Both the position numbers and the translations under genes were made by a program. 64,000 nucleotides of DNA from Motacilla alba alba (Eukaryota > Chordata > Aves > Passeriformes > Motacillidae): assembly GCF_015832195.1 (NCBI RefSeq), contig NC_052021.1, positions 26,270,286 through 26,334,285 of the forward strand, read 5' to 3'. The number at the start of each line of letters is the position of its first letter. Position 1 is the first letter of the stretch. Positions 42,935-55,500 of the stretch are shown piece by piece. The notes beneath the pieces were generated by a model. That model had not been told where the DNA came from. It did no database searches and saw only the letters and a program-made list of their open reading frames with translations.

Positions 42935-45755
42935 AGATTTGATGCTGCCAGTCTTTGAAGCCTCAATCTCTACAGGCACTTGAGCATCTAAAAAAAAAAT
43001 TAGAAATATTGATGTAGGCCTGTTTTATTATCGAACAGTGGTTGCACTTACAAACCCAGAAGAGTATGTTAAGGTCTGTCATTGTTTCTTGATGTCATAT
43101 TAAAAAGTATTTATGAAGCTTGAATGGTTTTGCTAGTGGTTGTTCAAAAATGTCAATGTCCAGATACCCAAACACTTTGGAATCACAGTTGTGTGGAATA
43201 TTTCTGGTCTTCAACTTACTAGTTTAGAAGTAGACATTCAAGACTGATGTTCAGTTTTCCTGTCTATCATAAAGATGTTGTAGATGAAGTTGTCTGATTC
43301 CAGTCCCAGTAAGTAAGGTGGTTTCCTGTCCTGGTCTGTAGGACCAGACTGTAATGCTTAATTAGGCTGTAGTGCTGCCTACAAAAAGAATTGTAGCTTC
43401 CATGTCTAAAATAATTTGTTTGAATATTGCTATATGGAGCCAGATGGGAGCTCATGAGGAGTGACTGGCTGTGAGTAAAAGCAGAAGAAATACATGTGAA
43501 TTTTCTGCATGCACTGTGGAGACAGCTTATTAAGGTTTTTTCTTGGGTGAAGAAGATAATCTCTGTTTTACTGTGCATTACATTGTAAAGGTTAAGATGG
43601 ATGACATGCACTCCATTAAAAAAAAAAAAACCAACTTATTTGATTGTTTTAGAAATACGGGAGTTCTTACAGCAGATCCAACCACAATTCTGTCTGCCAG
43701 CATCTCCTTTCTTGGGTGTTACAGAAGCATGACACTAAAGCTCATTTTTGTGGAATATGGAGATAAACTTCTTCCAAACCCCACTCTGTAGAAGGTGGTT
43801 TATGGCAAGAGACTTTTAGGCTCATATTCCATCCAAATATCAGGATGCGTTCTTTATTCAGTAATGTTCTCTGAGTGGGGATGCTCCCACATCTGGAGAT
43901 CTTGGTCCAATTCTTTTTCTAAATTCTGCTGTTTAAATATTCAAATTGATCCGTCACATTTCTGCTTGGCTTGCGTTGATGCATCTGACTTCTCAGGATG
44001 TTTTCAAAATGACGTACTGATGTTTTCTGTAACAGTAAAACTATGATCCAGAAATTCTGGAGACAGGGGCAGAATCTAAATTTTTTTGAAGCTTGCTGCA
44101 ATAAAAAGAAATTTTTGAACAAGTGAAGAGACTTCAGAGCCCAAAAATTATGCTTAGGTGATTTATATAAAAAAGATTGACTGCTAAATTACAAAGTCAA
44201 GTCTAAACAATCCCAGATTAGAGTGTTAGAGAGCAAATTTCCTGAAAAGCTGCGTCACAGGACTTACAGCTCCTCTTCAAATATATTCTTTCCTTTGACT
44301 CGATATCTCTCCTTGTATGCCAACTTCTCAGCTAAAATCTGTTCTCAGCTGCATTACTTCATCTATGCTTTTTCATTTTTTAATCCAAGTGGTCTGAATG
44401 GTTTTTTCCTTACTCCCACTAATATTTAAAGACTGCCAGTGAGCCTTTCTCATCTCACCAGCCCCAGAGAGCATCATATTACCTTAGCAGAGGGCATCAG
44501 GCAGTTAGGAGGCCTTGCATGTGCCAAAAAAGGGGGGTATTGGGACTATCTGAAAACAATGAAGATGCTCCCAGCTGAAATTGAACCAGCTGAGAGGCTT
44601 CACGGCCTCTCTCTGAAGTGCATCCACTTTCAAAATTAATTTTTTTTTGGATCCCTTCTGATGACTTTTAAGGTTGCAGAAAAAGGTAAAACGGCACATA
44701 ATAGTGACTGTTAACTGATTTATTCTGAATGGCATGTCTTTCCTTGTAGGCAAGAAGGGAAAGGACTAGCTGCTGGTTTCTTTCTATTTCTTCTTTCCTC
44801 CTAACTTAGCAGATAGATGAAGTGAGGACATGCCACAGGGATGAGACTTGCCAGACTGCCAGGAACACCACAGTTTTGGGGCACATTCTTTCCCTGGGTG
44901 TGAAGGGAAACTCAAGTATCTGATGACAGGTGAAAATGCAAGTTGGGGAAAACCCTATAACTGAGAGAGTGAATTTTTTCCCTCTTTGGAGAGATCAGCA
45001 GCCATGCAGCCTGTGTGTTAGGCAGTGTTTTCTGAAATCAAACTGCCTGTGTTACTCTCCTTGCTTTCCTTCACCGTTGGCTTGCTCTGACTCGGTGGAA
45101 AGAATGCCAGTCCTCCTGCTGACAGGGTGCAGTTGGCTGGGCCGGCAGCTGCGGGCAGGGAGAACCTGCAGCGCTCAGTCACATGAACCTCGTGCGGGCA
45201 GTGGTGGGGATTAGCTCTGCTCCTGGCCGGAAAGGTCCCCGTGCGGTTCCCAGGCTGAGCTCGCCATATGTGCTTCACATGATTGTCCTGAGGGTGACAC
45301 GAAGTGGAGAGTTCAGATTCGAGTGAAAGTTGGTTTGTGTTTCTTCACCCCGTTAAATGTAATGCAGATGCAGAGCGGAGCGTGAGGGCGCCTGTGCCGG
45401 GGGGAGATGTGACAGGCTGTAGAAAAGCCCTGTAGCTTTTACTAATTCCTTCTCCTTCCCCTGAATTTTACGCTGTTTCCTGATGGGAGTTGTATGTGTG
45501 AAGGAACCCCATTGGACCACCTGTTAGGTGCCTTTCCCCTTTCAGTCATGGTCTTTGCCATCTCTTAAACGTTGGGGGTTTTGTATTTGGAGAAAAGCCA
45601 AAAACTTGAACAATAGTTTCTCCTTTTGAGGGGCGGGGAGAGCTCTCTGACGCGGTGCAGGAAGGAAGAAATAAGGCAAGAAAAAATCAGAAAATATGGA
45701 TGGAGAACCCTCTAGTCTCCACTTTGAGTGAGTGTGAAGTATTGCAGGATTATAA

Positions 45756-45770
45756 TTTTTTTTTTTTTTT
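45756..45770 (+). repeat. T15 homopolymer
   Basis: Fifteen T bases lie directly before agggtaagag. Simple sequence. Confidence 0.85.
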
Positions 45771-48700
45771 AGGGTAAGAGGTGTGCACTTGCAGGCTGAT
45801 TTAGTTTGTGGTTTGCCTTACTGCAAGGTAATTTTGGAAATGGCATCTTCCATAGAAGGATCATGTCACATACACAGTGCCAGTGCTATTGCGAAAGGTT
45901 TCCAGACTAATGCTGGAAAAAGGAAGTTTAACAAGCTCTTGTTGTAAGAAACATTGTCTGATGGGCTGAAGAGGCTCATGTCCCTGTGGCAAAATAGGAA
46001 TATTTGCCTTATTTTGAGCTTTCGATATGAGAGAACAGCTCATTTGTTTATTAATATTAATTTATTTCTTAATTGACATATATGCTATGTCATGTTAGAA
46101 GCAGAGACAGCAAAATAGAAGGTTTTCTGTCTATGTTAATTTTTTAATAGTGTGAAATATGGGAAAGATCCTCGATTTTGCACCCAGATGCAAGGCTTTC
46201 GGTTTATGGAAGTGCAAAATTTGTTCTTGGAAAGCTTTGGTTTTCAAGGAAAAGGTGGACCAGCAATAAGAAGAAGCCTGCTGAGATAACTTGCCGAAGG
46301 CTGCATGCGGGTGTGCGGGCTCTCTGCTACCTCTTGCTCTTGCTTTTGGGGTCCCAGCAGAACCTGTGGCACAGGTCAGCGCTCATACACTTTTGGGGCA
46401 ATGGATTAGTGCTGGATGATGACTTTTCCTTTCGCTGAGGGTTTCCAAGCGGGCGGAGGGCTGATTTGAGCGATAACACTGCTCAAGCTAACAAATATCA
46501 ACAATGTCTTTCCTCAAAACCTCAACTGTCCTTAGGAAGCAGCGAGCCTGAACATGGACAAATTTCTGAGGGGATAAAATGTGATGTATTTGAGTGCGTG
46601 TTTTAAGAAACTGTTTAAACTTCAGCTGGGTAATGCTTGTTGCCTTCCAAAGCAAGGGCTTGCTTTGTAAAATTCAGTCTCCCTCAGTCTTCATTAGTGA
46701 GCCGTGTTTTTTCCGCAGTTTGCCTAATTAGACTGTGACCCTCTGCCCAGTAGGATCCCGTGGTATTACACTGTACAGAAGCAGGATTTTGGTGCTGATA
46801 CTTGAAGAGATCGAGAACATATGGCATAAACATCAACCGATATTGTTTGCCATCCACACTTGCTGCGTGTAATGCAACAGGACCGGCTTCTGGTGGCCAC
46901 GTGATCCGCCTTCCAGTCCTCCATTTGGGGTGGGTTTTTTTGTTCCTAAAGTTGTGACTTTCTGGAAGGAAGCTTGTAAATAATCGGGGTGCAGAGAGCA
47001 GGTAGAATGTCAGTGGGATGTTACTGGGAGGCATGTGCGCAACGCTGACATCGGCTCCTGGCCGCGCTCCCTCCGCACCAGCTCGCTGCTCCCGGCAGCC
47101 CTTCATGTTGCAAGAAGGTAAGATCACGTCGTGTCACCCGTGTCCACCCACCGCCGTGCCGAAATGCCTGTGTCCCTGTCCTCTCAGCAAGGAGGGACAC
47201 TAATATGCCAAGTGGAGTATCTTAGCAATCTCTAAAATACAATTTTGAAGTTCAGCTCTTTCCGTAACGAAGGGAAAAGACAGGGAAGTGCAGCTCTGGC
47301 GGCAACAGCTAACTGGGTTTTCAGATTAAAGATACGGTCTGCTTTGGGCAGTAGCCTCTTATCGTGCTTAGCTTTTTGTAATAAAGGGCTTTTAGACTTT
47401 AAAAGACATTCCACACCCAATTGTATCCTATTGATTTGCCATGGTTAACCACCCGGTAATAAGCCTCATAGTCTGTGTTAGTAGACACAAAGCAGAATTA
47501 TATTAGTACTGTTTACAACCAGTGGGCAAAGAATTATTTGTGAATCATGGAAGAACTCAAAATACCAAAATTTTTTGAAGATGTTTGAATTTGGAAATGC
47601 CTTCATTAGGCTATGAATAGAGTTCTTTGGAATAAAAAAAGAAAAAAAAGAGAAATCAAAGCATTATTATTTTTGTTTGTTTTGTCATTTTATTGTTTGG
47701 GGTTTTTCTAACAACTGATATTTATACTTTGAGAGAGCTTTTTATTTTCAGAAGTAAAGGCTGGTAAAAAAATCCGATAATATTACATAAAATAATATGT
47801 TTTTTTAAAAAGGCAATAGCAGTAATAACTTTCTTAGATATCTTTCCACACAAAAATGAATCTAGGTCCTAGGGTGTTTTGCAGTTAAAAGATACATCAA
47901 TAACACAAGGTGTAACATCTACTGTGCAGGCCAGTGTGATAAGTAAAGACTTGTTTTTTTCCAGTCATGTAAGCTCCATAGACATTTAGACAACAGCTAC
48001 TCAGCAGAGCATGTGCATTATAGTAAAAATGGACAGACCATCAAGCAAAAATTAAGAGGAAATAAAGCAGTGCTTAACCAAAAAGTAGTGGTCGACCGTC
48101 TCCATTGACAGTTCTGTCAGCAGGACTGGGCAAATGCCCAGCTCAGTGTTGGGGATAGGTTAATATCTTCACACTTTTTCCTTCCTCACAGCTGCCACAT
48201 GCAGTGCTCTGAAACCTGATATTTTTCATCAAAAACTGATTCTTATTTTCTGTCTTAGTATATTAATCAATTTTACCATGCAGAGCTTGGAGCATATTAA
48301 CTGTCAGTTACTCCTAATTAATACTGAAGGCAGACAGAAAGAGAGAACAAAATAATTGATGTTATTTAATACAAAATGCCTCTTCCAATTTTGTTTCCTT
48401 TGTGGAAAACTCTTTTGGTTCCTGTTCAAGATTTAAGCACAGTCCTGTTTTATGTTTTGTTTCACAAGGTTGATTGAATGGCAGTTTATTATTCAAGACA
48501 ATAAATTAAACTTCTCAAAGCCAAAGAGTTGCAGCAGTTCTGGCACAGGCTGTTTTCTGCCAGAAGAAACATGCTCAGGTCTGATTCATACAACTGTTGC
48601 CCTCTAACATAAGAAAATTAGAGAAAACCTCTTATATATCTTTTAAGATTCACATTAAATTTCTTTAGCATAGAAATTGGAATTCATTAAAGAAAACAGT

Positions 48701-49206
48701 GAGCAACATTCATTGCAAAACAGATAATGAAAGCTTCTGGGCTAAAATACACTGCGTATTACTTCTGTGTAACAGTATGAATATTATGACCTAGTATTAA
48801 AGGCTGATTTCAAAGAGATCATGGAAAGAGAGCAAACTTCTTTGATGTTTTGTGCTTAAATTAAATATAACCAAAAAGGGATACAGAAACATTGCTCTTG
48901 TTACAGTGAAATCAGGAAGGCTTTGCAACATGCTTCAGTAACAGCAGAATTAGACTGGGGCTTCACAAGATTCATGTATAATTTATATACACCAGTAGCA
49001 CGTGAGAGTACCTAAACAATAGGAATTTATAACATTTATGTTGTTTTAAAATATGCATAAAAGGAAAACCAAAAAATAGGCTGAAGTATATAGTCATGTA
49101 ATATAAATATCTTTGGAAATCCACAGAGGTTCTGATTTTCTAATCATAAATCTGGTTGAAAAAATAGCTGAAGCTTCAGGGGCTTTGGTTGGGTTTTTTT
49201 TGGTTG

Positions 49207-49223
49207 TTTTTTTTTTTTTTTTT
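49207..49223 (+). repeat. T17 homopolymer
   Basis: Seventeen T bases follow a ggttgggttttttttggttg stretch. Such GTT-rich simple sequence was seen at several places in the window. Confidence 0.85.
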
Positions 49224-50107
49224 AATTTATTATTTAAATTGCCAGCATTTCAACATTAGCAGTAAAGAGAAAGTAAATAATCTCGGCCACTTCAGATAGG
49301 AGCTATTCCAGCACTCTGCTCCTGCACTCATGTGCTATGTTGGTTAGTAGCACATAGCATGTAAACAGCTTTTAGGGGAGATGGTGATACTAGATTAATT
49401 CTGAAATTATTGTGATGCTCCTGAGTGACTTGTGGTCACAAGCTGTCACTTTTCAGCTGACCTAGGGTACAAACAGAAGAGCTCAGGTTTGCATGTGATT
49501 TCTGCAGCCTGTGTCAGTAGTATTCTGCCAGAGACTTAGTTTACTAATATGCTTTTTCATTAAACTTTTCAAATGTATCATTGGCACTAATATTTAAAAA
49601 TAAAAGGAGAGTTTAATTTTTTTTCTCCCACAAATGGCAATCCTTTTTTTTTGAACACAAATGAAGCTACTTTAGAAATAAAAATCCTTCTTTGTACTCT
49701 ATGCTTTCCACAGTTATATGTCATTTTCCTGTCAACAAACTGAAGATATTATCTTGGTAAAAGGGCTTTTATATTGTCTTATGTTACTGTGAAATAGGAA
49801 TGGCTTATTCAAATGAGGAATTATCTGCCTACCACATTATGGCTCCTACTTTCAACATACAAATGAAAACAGCTGTGCCTCCAGGCATTGCAAGATATTG
49901 ATACATTCAAACTTACTATTATTGTAGTGGTTAACAATGTCATGCAGAGAATGCATTACCATGAGGTGTGTGAGATATTACTGTAATATCTCTTGTAGTA
50001 AATACTATATGTCAAGGGTTATTTTTCGGTGTGGCATTTGTCTGTGCACTCATGTAAAAACCTTTAAAGGGTTTCTGACTTGTGTTTTTTCTTTTTTAAA
50101 GTCTTCC

Positions 50108-50134
50108 TTTTTTTTTTTTTTTTTTTTTTTTTTT
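50108..50134 (+). repeat. T27 homopolymer, longest homopolymer noted
   Basis: About 27 T bases separate AT-rich DNA on the left from a GC-richer segment starting near 50185. The layout is what a minus-strand retroposed copy with a poly(A) tail would show. However, no parent gene or target-site duplication was recognised. Confidence 0.85.
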
Positions 50135-51965
50135 GTTACATTAGAATAAGCTTTCCAGATCCTTTCCCCCCAGAATTCTGTTCTTTCTGAGGGGAGGCCG
50201 GGAGCAGCGCCGGGAGCACAGAGCTGTGTGGCAGAGCAGCAGCGCTCCGGGGCAGGGGTGCATCTGCGGGAGCCCCTGCCCTGTTCCCGGCAGTTACCTG
50301 GCTCTGCCGATGCTAATCCTTGTCCCTGCCTTTTTGCTCACCCTATGGATTTGCATTATGGTCCATACCACCTTTTCTCCTGCTTTTCATCCTCCCAAAG
50401 AACTTCTTGCCTCCTTGGCCCCAGGCAAGTCCCCAGGGCTGTTCTGTTGGCAGCTTGGGGCAGGAGCAGGAGGGGTTTGAGCACTCAGCACCCCAATACC
50501 ACCACCTGCACACGGCCCATGGCTGTTGGGGTCCTGAGTCATTGGGGTCCCTCAACACCCCTCCTTACAGGACCCCTACTGAGATGCTGGTTTGCAGGGA
50601 TTACCCAACCAACCAGGACTTTGGTCAGTAAAGGGTATTTGAAGCCTACTTGATAAGAGCTGTTGCAGGAAGGGTGCTGGGGAGGCAGGCACAGGCAGCA
50701 TGGCACTGCCAGACTGTCATAGCAAGCCCTGAAAGCTCCCCAAAACTGACACGATTTCTCTGCTAGTGTAGAACTTTGCAACATGTTACTGAGAGCACTG
50801 ATCTGGTGCTATAGCTATTTCTGACAGGTTTTAGCGTAAATTTAAAATAAACTTTGAAAAATATTGTTCTTTAATTTCAGTAAATAAAGGATTACATTTC
50901 CTTGGGAAGCAGTTCCAGCTAGATACTTGCAGTATAACTAAAGGAATTAGTATGGCTGCCTACTGAAATTCAAAATATAGACCAATGTTCCTATGTGCAC
51001 ACTAGTGCTCAGAGACATCTTTGACATACTGTGAGACATCATCAAAATCAAACAAAATTTAAATATAAGGAAACAATATTATAACTTTTCCAGCTTTTGG
51101 AAATAATGATTTAGAGCCTTGTGTTTATGTAGTACATTTGCTAGACTATGTGCCTTACTTGAAAAGAGCTGAACTTTACCTAACTAAATATTTATGGGGA
51201 GACACATTGCATGGGGGAAAGCAGAAAAAAGCCCAGTATGCCATCTGGAGTTTCACACAATATAAGAAGCATATTTTCAGGATAAAACATATACTGAATA
51301 ACATATACAGGAAATGTGATGGCCAGCACAGACCTTGGTGGTCCCTGGTATTATTCTTGTGTTGTAAGTGCCAACTGTTTTCTATGGTCCTGCATTCAGG
51401 AACTGAAAGCAGCTAGAATAAAACAGAAGTAAATGTTGTTGCAAAGAAGCCAGAACATGTAGTTGATTTTAAACAGCAATCTGAGATAACTTCCCCAGAA
51501 ATATAGAGCAAGAGTTGTTAATAAGAAAACAGTCTCACCAGAGGTGATCCACCCTTTTATTCTTGCAAATGCAAATATGTTTTGTTGGTTTTTTTTTTTT
51601 TAATCAGAAGTGACTGTCAGGGAGGAAAAAACATGGTCTCCTAAGCATGCAAAGCAGAGCTTCAAGGTGGATAAAATGTCCTTGAATTACTGGTGTTTGG
51701 AGAGCAAATGGAAAGTGCGCCATAGTTTCTTTATTTGGAACATCCTTAGTTTATTTGATGGCTTCATTGATAACTTGGGTGAGCAAAGTATCCATTTGGT
51801 GCCGAGAGGAGAGGGTTTACAAGCGCTCTGGAGGCACCATGGGAATTCAGAGTAATCCTGACAAACCAGATCTGACTTAATGTGGATGCAGTATTGATGA
51901 GGATAAAATGAAATTGTGATACAATTCATCCTTTGGACAGTCAAAAAAAGCAAGGACTGAGCTAG

Positions 51966-52030
51966 TCCTTATTGTGTGGGAAGTCAGACCAGCTGAGCTC
52001 CCAAGATTCCTTCCAACCAGCATATCTGGG
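51966..52030 (+). mobile_element. Possible CR1 LINE 3'-end remnant
   Basis: The stretch cagaccagctgagctcccaa followed by gattccttccaacc resembles the end of avian CR1 elements, where a TAGATGATCTC-like stretch is followed by CCCTTCCAACC. The characteristic terminal ATTCTATG octamers are not preserved. It has the same orientation as the stronger CR1 fragment about 280 bases downstream, so the two could be parts of one locus or separate insertions. Confidence 0.45.
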
Positions 52031-52299
52031 CAATATCCCTTCAGGAAAGGGGTCGAGTGTAGCAGAGAACCACAGGGCTGTGCTGTTATAAAGAAAAGCA
52101 ATCAACCTGGGATTGCAAACAAGTGCAGCACACAAAATGTGTAGAGAAGGGAGCTGGGATGATTGCAAAGAAGATATGATAGCAGCAGCTACAGGTAAGA
52201 GAAGCCCTTCTCTGTGGGCATGGGATGACGGGCTTAGGGTGTCAGCAGACAGCCACCAGAGGCTTCTGATGAGTTTTATAAAATTAAGGGGATTTGAGC

Positions 52300-52455
52300 A
52301 ATTAATTATCCCCGGAGGTCATGAAATATCCACCAAAGAAGCTTCCTAAGAGCAGATTAAACAAATATGCCCTGAGTGGTTGAGTTCTGCTTGATCCTGC
52401 TTCAGGAACTGGTCTGACCATCCTTCTAAGATCACTTCTAATTTTATTTCTGTGG
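52300..52455 (+). mobile_element. Ancient CR1 LINE 3'-end remnant
   Basis: The run ggaggtcatgaaatatccac, then taagagcagattaaacaaat, then cttgatcctgcttcagg, then ctaagatcacttctaa follows, in order, the 3' portion of old amniote CR1 copies (GTGGAATCTCC, AAGAGCAGGTTAGACAAACA, a CCTG(C)-containing segment, GACCTC.AGGTCCCTTCC). The fragment is in sense orientation relative to RBM20. It is diverged enough to be an old insertion and carries no intact reading frame. Confidence 0.65.
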
Positions 52456-52543
52456 TTAAAACAAAGAACTGTTATCCAAAGCTACTGTATTTTGCCCCTT
52501 TATCTTGTTCCTTTCTCAGTGAAAATTGCCTGGCAAGAGAACC

Positions 52544-52570
52544 TTTTGGCTTGAAAGTTTCAAGCCAAAA
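52544..52570. repeat. Near-perfect 27-base palindrome (13-bp arms, 1-base centre)
   Basis: TTTTGGCTTGAAA at 52544-52556 is exactly mirrored by TTTCAAGCCAAAA at 52558-52570 around a single G. In RNA this would fold as a stem of about 10 pairs closed by an A/U loop. It lies about 90 bases downstream of a CR1 remnant and has no obvious relation to it. Confidence 0.92.
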
Positions 52571-55500
52571 CACGAGCAGAGGGACTCTTGGTACGAGGCA
52601 AGCACTTAATTCCCATTAGCTTTGTAAACATTAGCAGCTCTGTGATAACATTTTACATTTCATCTTCTAGATAACTGTTAGGTTAGATAATTGTCCAGTT
52701 AGTAGAGTTTAGCATTGCCAAACATACAAAACTCACTTGGCAAAGCACATGTATACATTGGCTGATGTTTTATTTTCCTGTCTCAGTAGTGTAATGGAAG
52801 GCTTTAGAAATCATTATTTGGGATAGGAAAGGATTTACTTGCAGCTTATACATATATTAAAGTAGCTTAAGGATTTTAGTGCTCCCCATCATTAGCTGAA
52901 CTTACTGGGAAACATGATCTCTTTTTTTTTATCATTTCTAACCAGAACTCAGGAAAAAAAAGTTTGGTGGTAGATGATTTCAGAGCTTAAATTATGAAGG
53001 TGAAGGGTTTTCTTCTTTCAGCAGTCTTTCTAAGCTTTTATGACCACGAAATTCATTTCACTTAAACAAAAAAAAAACCCAACAAAGCAACTTCTTGTGG
53101 AGCTGAAGAGAAAATGAACAGTTATTTAGTATCAACCAGAAACTATCTAAGGGTATAGGGGAAAGTTCCAGAGTTCATTTTTTAACCAATGCTCCAGTCT
53201 TTGTTGGTGTAAGTGCTGGATTTATTCAACAAGGAAAAGTTAATATAGACCCTGTATTATTAATAAGATCAGCAAAACAGCATTATATTAAATGTAATTA
53301 TAATAATTAGTTTTTATTATAATTAATATATGTTGTGGAGTTTGCTGAACTTTGTCTTTACTCTGAACAGTGTTTGAAATATGACGTTGTAGTTCCCTTG
53401 TGTTCAAGAGGCTGGATTCTATCCTCACATACAAACGTGCAATTTTAATGAAGTGCTCTCAAATTATGCATTTTAATTTGGAAACTACATCTACCCCTAT
53501 CTTGCCAACTGCATCATCAAACAGTTCATTTGTATATTTTTAAGGCATTTTTATTTGCTTTTTTAGTACAGTGGCAATTGTTTTGGATGAGTTTAGAGAA
53601 GGCAGCCCAATATATTTCTCATAAGCAATACATTACAGGGAAGGGATATGTTCACCTTTCTGCTTAACGGAATGATTTTGTGCTTGCATAATTAGGAAAT
53701 GGTTCTGTGTGATGTATTCAGGAGTCCTGGATCATTAATTTAAAGTTTGCTAACTGATTCAGAAGCCGCTTTAGAAAAACTAGCCTGCTACTGCACACAT
53801 TTAAATCTAATACTGTACTAGTACATAGTGATGATACATTTAGGATACTTGGGTACATTAATGTCCTTGTCATTTTAATTGTGAAATTTTAACATAGTAA
53901 TACAGACTGCTTGGGGGAAAAAAAGGGCACACTCTGGAACAAAAATTATTAAAAATTTCTCGTGCTAATATTTTGACAGGTAGGTGTAATTATATGTAAA
54001 GACATGTCTCGGGGAGGGAACGCAAAAATCTTATAATATATGCAAGATTCATGGAAGATACAAGAAAAATTCTGCACTGGTATGAATTAGTTTTTTTTAA
54101 AAAGTATTCAAATTCACACCTTATGCAGCATTTCACATATTTGTGAATATATAAATAATTGCAACTCAGAGCTTTAATTTAGCAGTCCAGATTTTTTTTA
54201 TTTCTTTCCTAATTTTGAAAGGTGCTGGACAGCATTTTGAAACCCTTAGTTTTGTCAGTTGAAAATCAAGCTCCAGGTTGTTGGTCTGTTCTAATAGACA
54301 TGTTTTGTGGTCAACCTTTTCATCACTCTTGTAGACAGGATTGCTCAAATAATCCAGCCATCTAGATACCTTACCTCTGACACTGTTCCTGGATACTAAA
54401 AGCATAATAAAGATTACAGGGATAGCAGGTGGGCTGAATTGATTTATGGTGATATGACCTTGCCAGTGTTTGCAATCCCATTGTGAGTGCTGCCATATCG
54501 ATGTACAATTTCAACTCCCGTCTCTCAGAGCTGTGTGAAAACTTGTCTGGGCTATGGATTTCTTTGTCGAAACTGTGTGGCAGCACTCCTGCCTGGCATT
54601 ATTTCAGCAAAGAAAGACCATTTCTGGCCTTCCTCGTGGTGCTGGTGTAGGCCAGCTGTACAGCGGGTGTTAAATAAATAATTGCAGAGGACGAGTTCTG
54701 TTTACTTTTTACATTGCTGACCTTATAATCGGGAATGTTTTGCACGGGATAGAGCTAACTCTGTCTGACGCAGGCCAATTCCCTGAGCGCTTGATGCAGA
54801 ATGAGAGCTTCATTCAGCTGCTTTCAATCATCTTGTGGCAGAGACCCCCCACGAGCAGGTGGGGGCTGCCTTTTGGTAACCTGAGGATGAGCTGGGGGTG
54901 GGAGGTGTGTCCAAATGGGGAATGGCACCCACAAAATACCTTAGCTGAGTGCTATCCTCACCTTGTGTTTGCACTTTCCAGTAGGTTAGTAAGTCTGTAA
55001 CAAGATTATTTACAAAACTGCATTATCAAATACATAAACATTGTGGTAGTAGAATAGAAAGAAAGAAACTTTCAAAGCTGTGCACGCTGGCCTGGTGCAT
55101 CTCTTGCCCCATGTATTTCTCAACAGAACAGAAATCCTCAAATCTGGGTATCTCTCTAAAAGATGCTTTATGCGCAGCTCTTCTCCAACCTTCTATCTGC
55201 ATATCTGCTTTCCCACTGACCCAAGAACAAGCACTTCCTTCTTTGCCTTGGTTGGATGATAAAATAGTCTATTTCTGCTGTGGGATGATAAACTTAGCAA
55301 TCTGAAACACCCTGAAATCTGGAAATTCATAATAGACATAGATTTTGAAGGTTTGGCCATTCCCAAACCTATTGGTGCATAGGAACAGCTATTCCTTCTT
55401 ATTCTGTTCCCTCTCTAAGTGGATTGGAGGCTGTGGCTTCTTCATACAATGTTTATTTTTGGTAAGGTTTCCTGCAGCCCCAGTCTTTCCTTGGTTTGGA

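Larger units (their letters stand above)
36442..51965. other. Intronic DNA with a few GC-richer patches
   Basis: Mostly AT-rich unique sequence. GC-richer patches occur near 38570-39000, 40950-41720, 45090-45430, 46290-47170 and 50185-50650. None encodes a recognisable protein. The patch at 46290-47170 contains CpGs and ends with a strong donor-like aagaag|gtaaga at 47117/47118. Confidence 0.5.
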
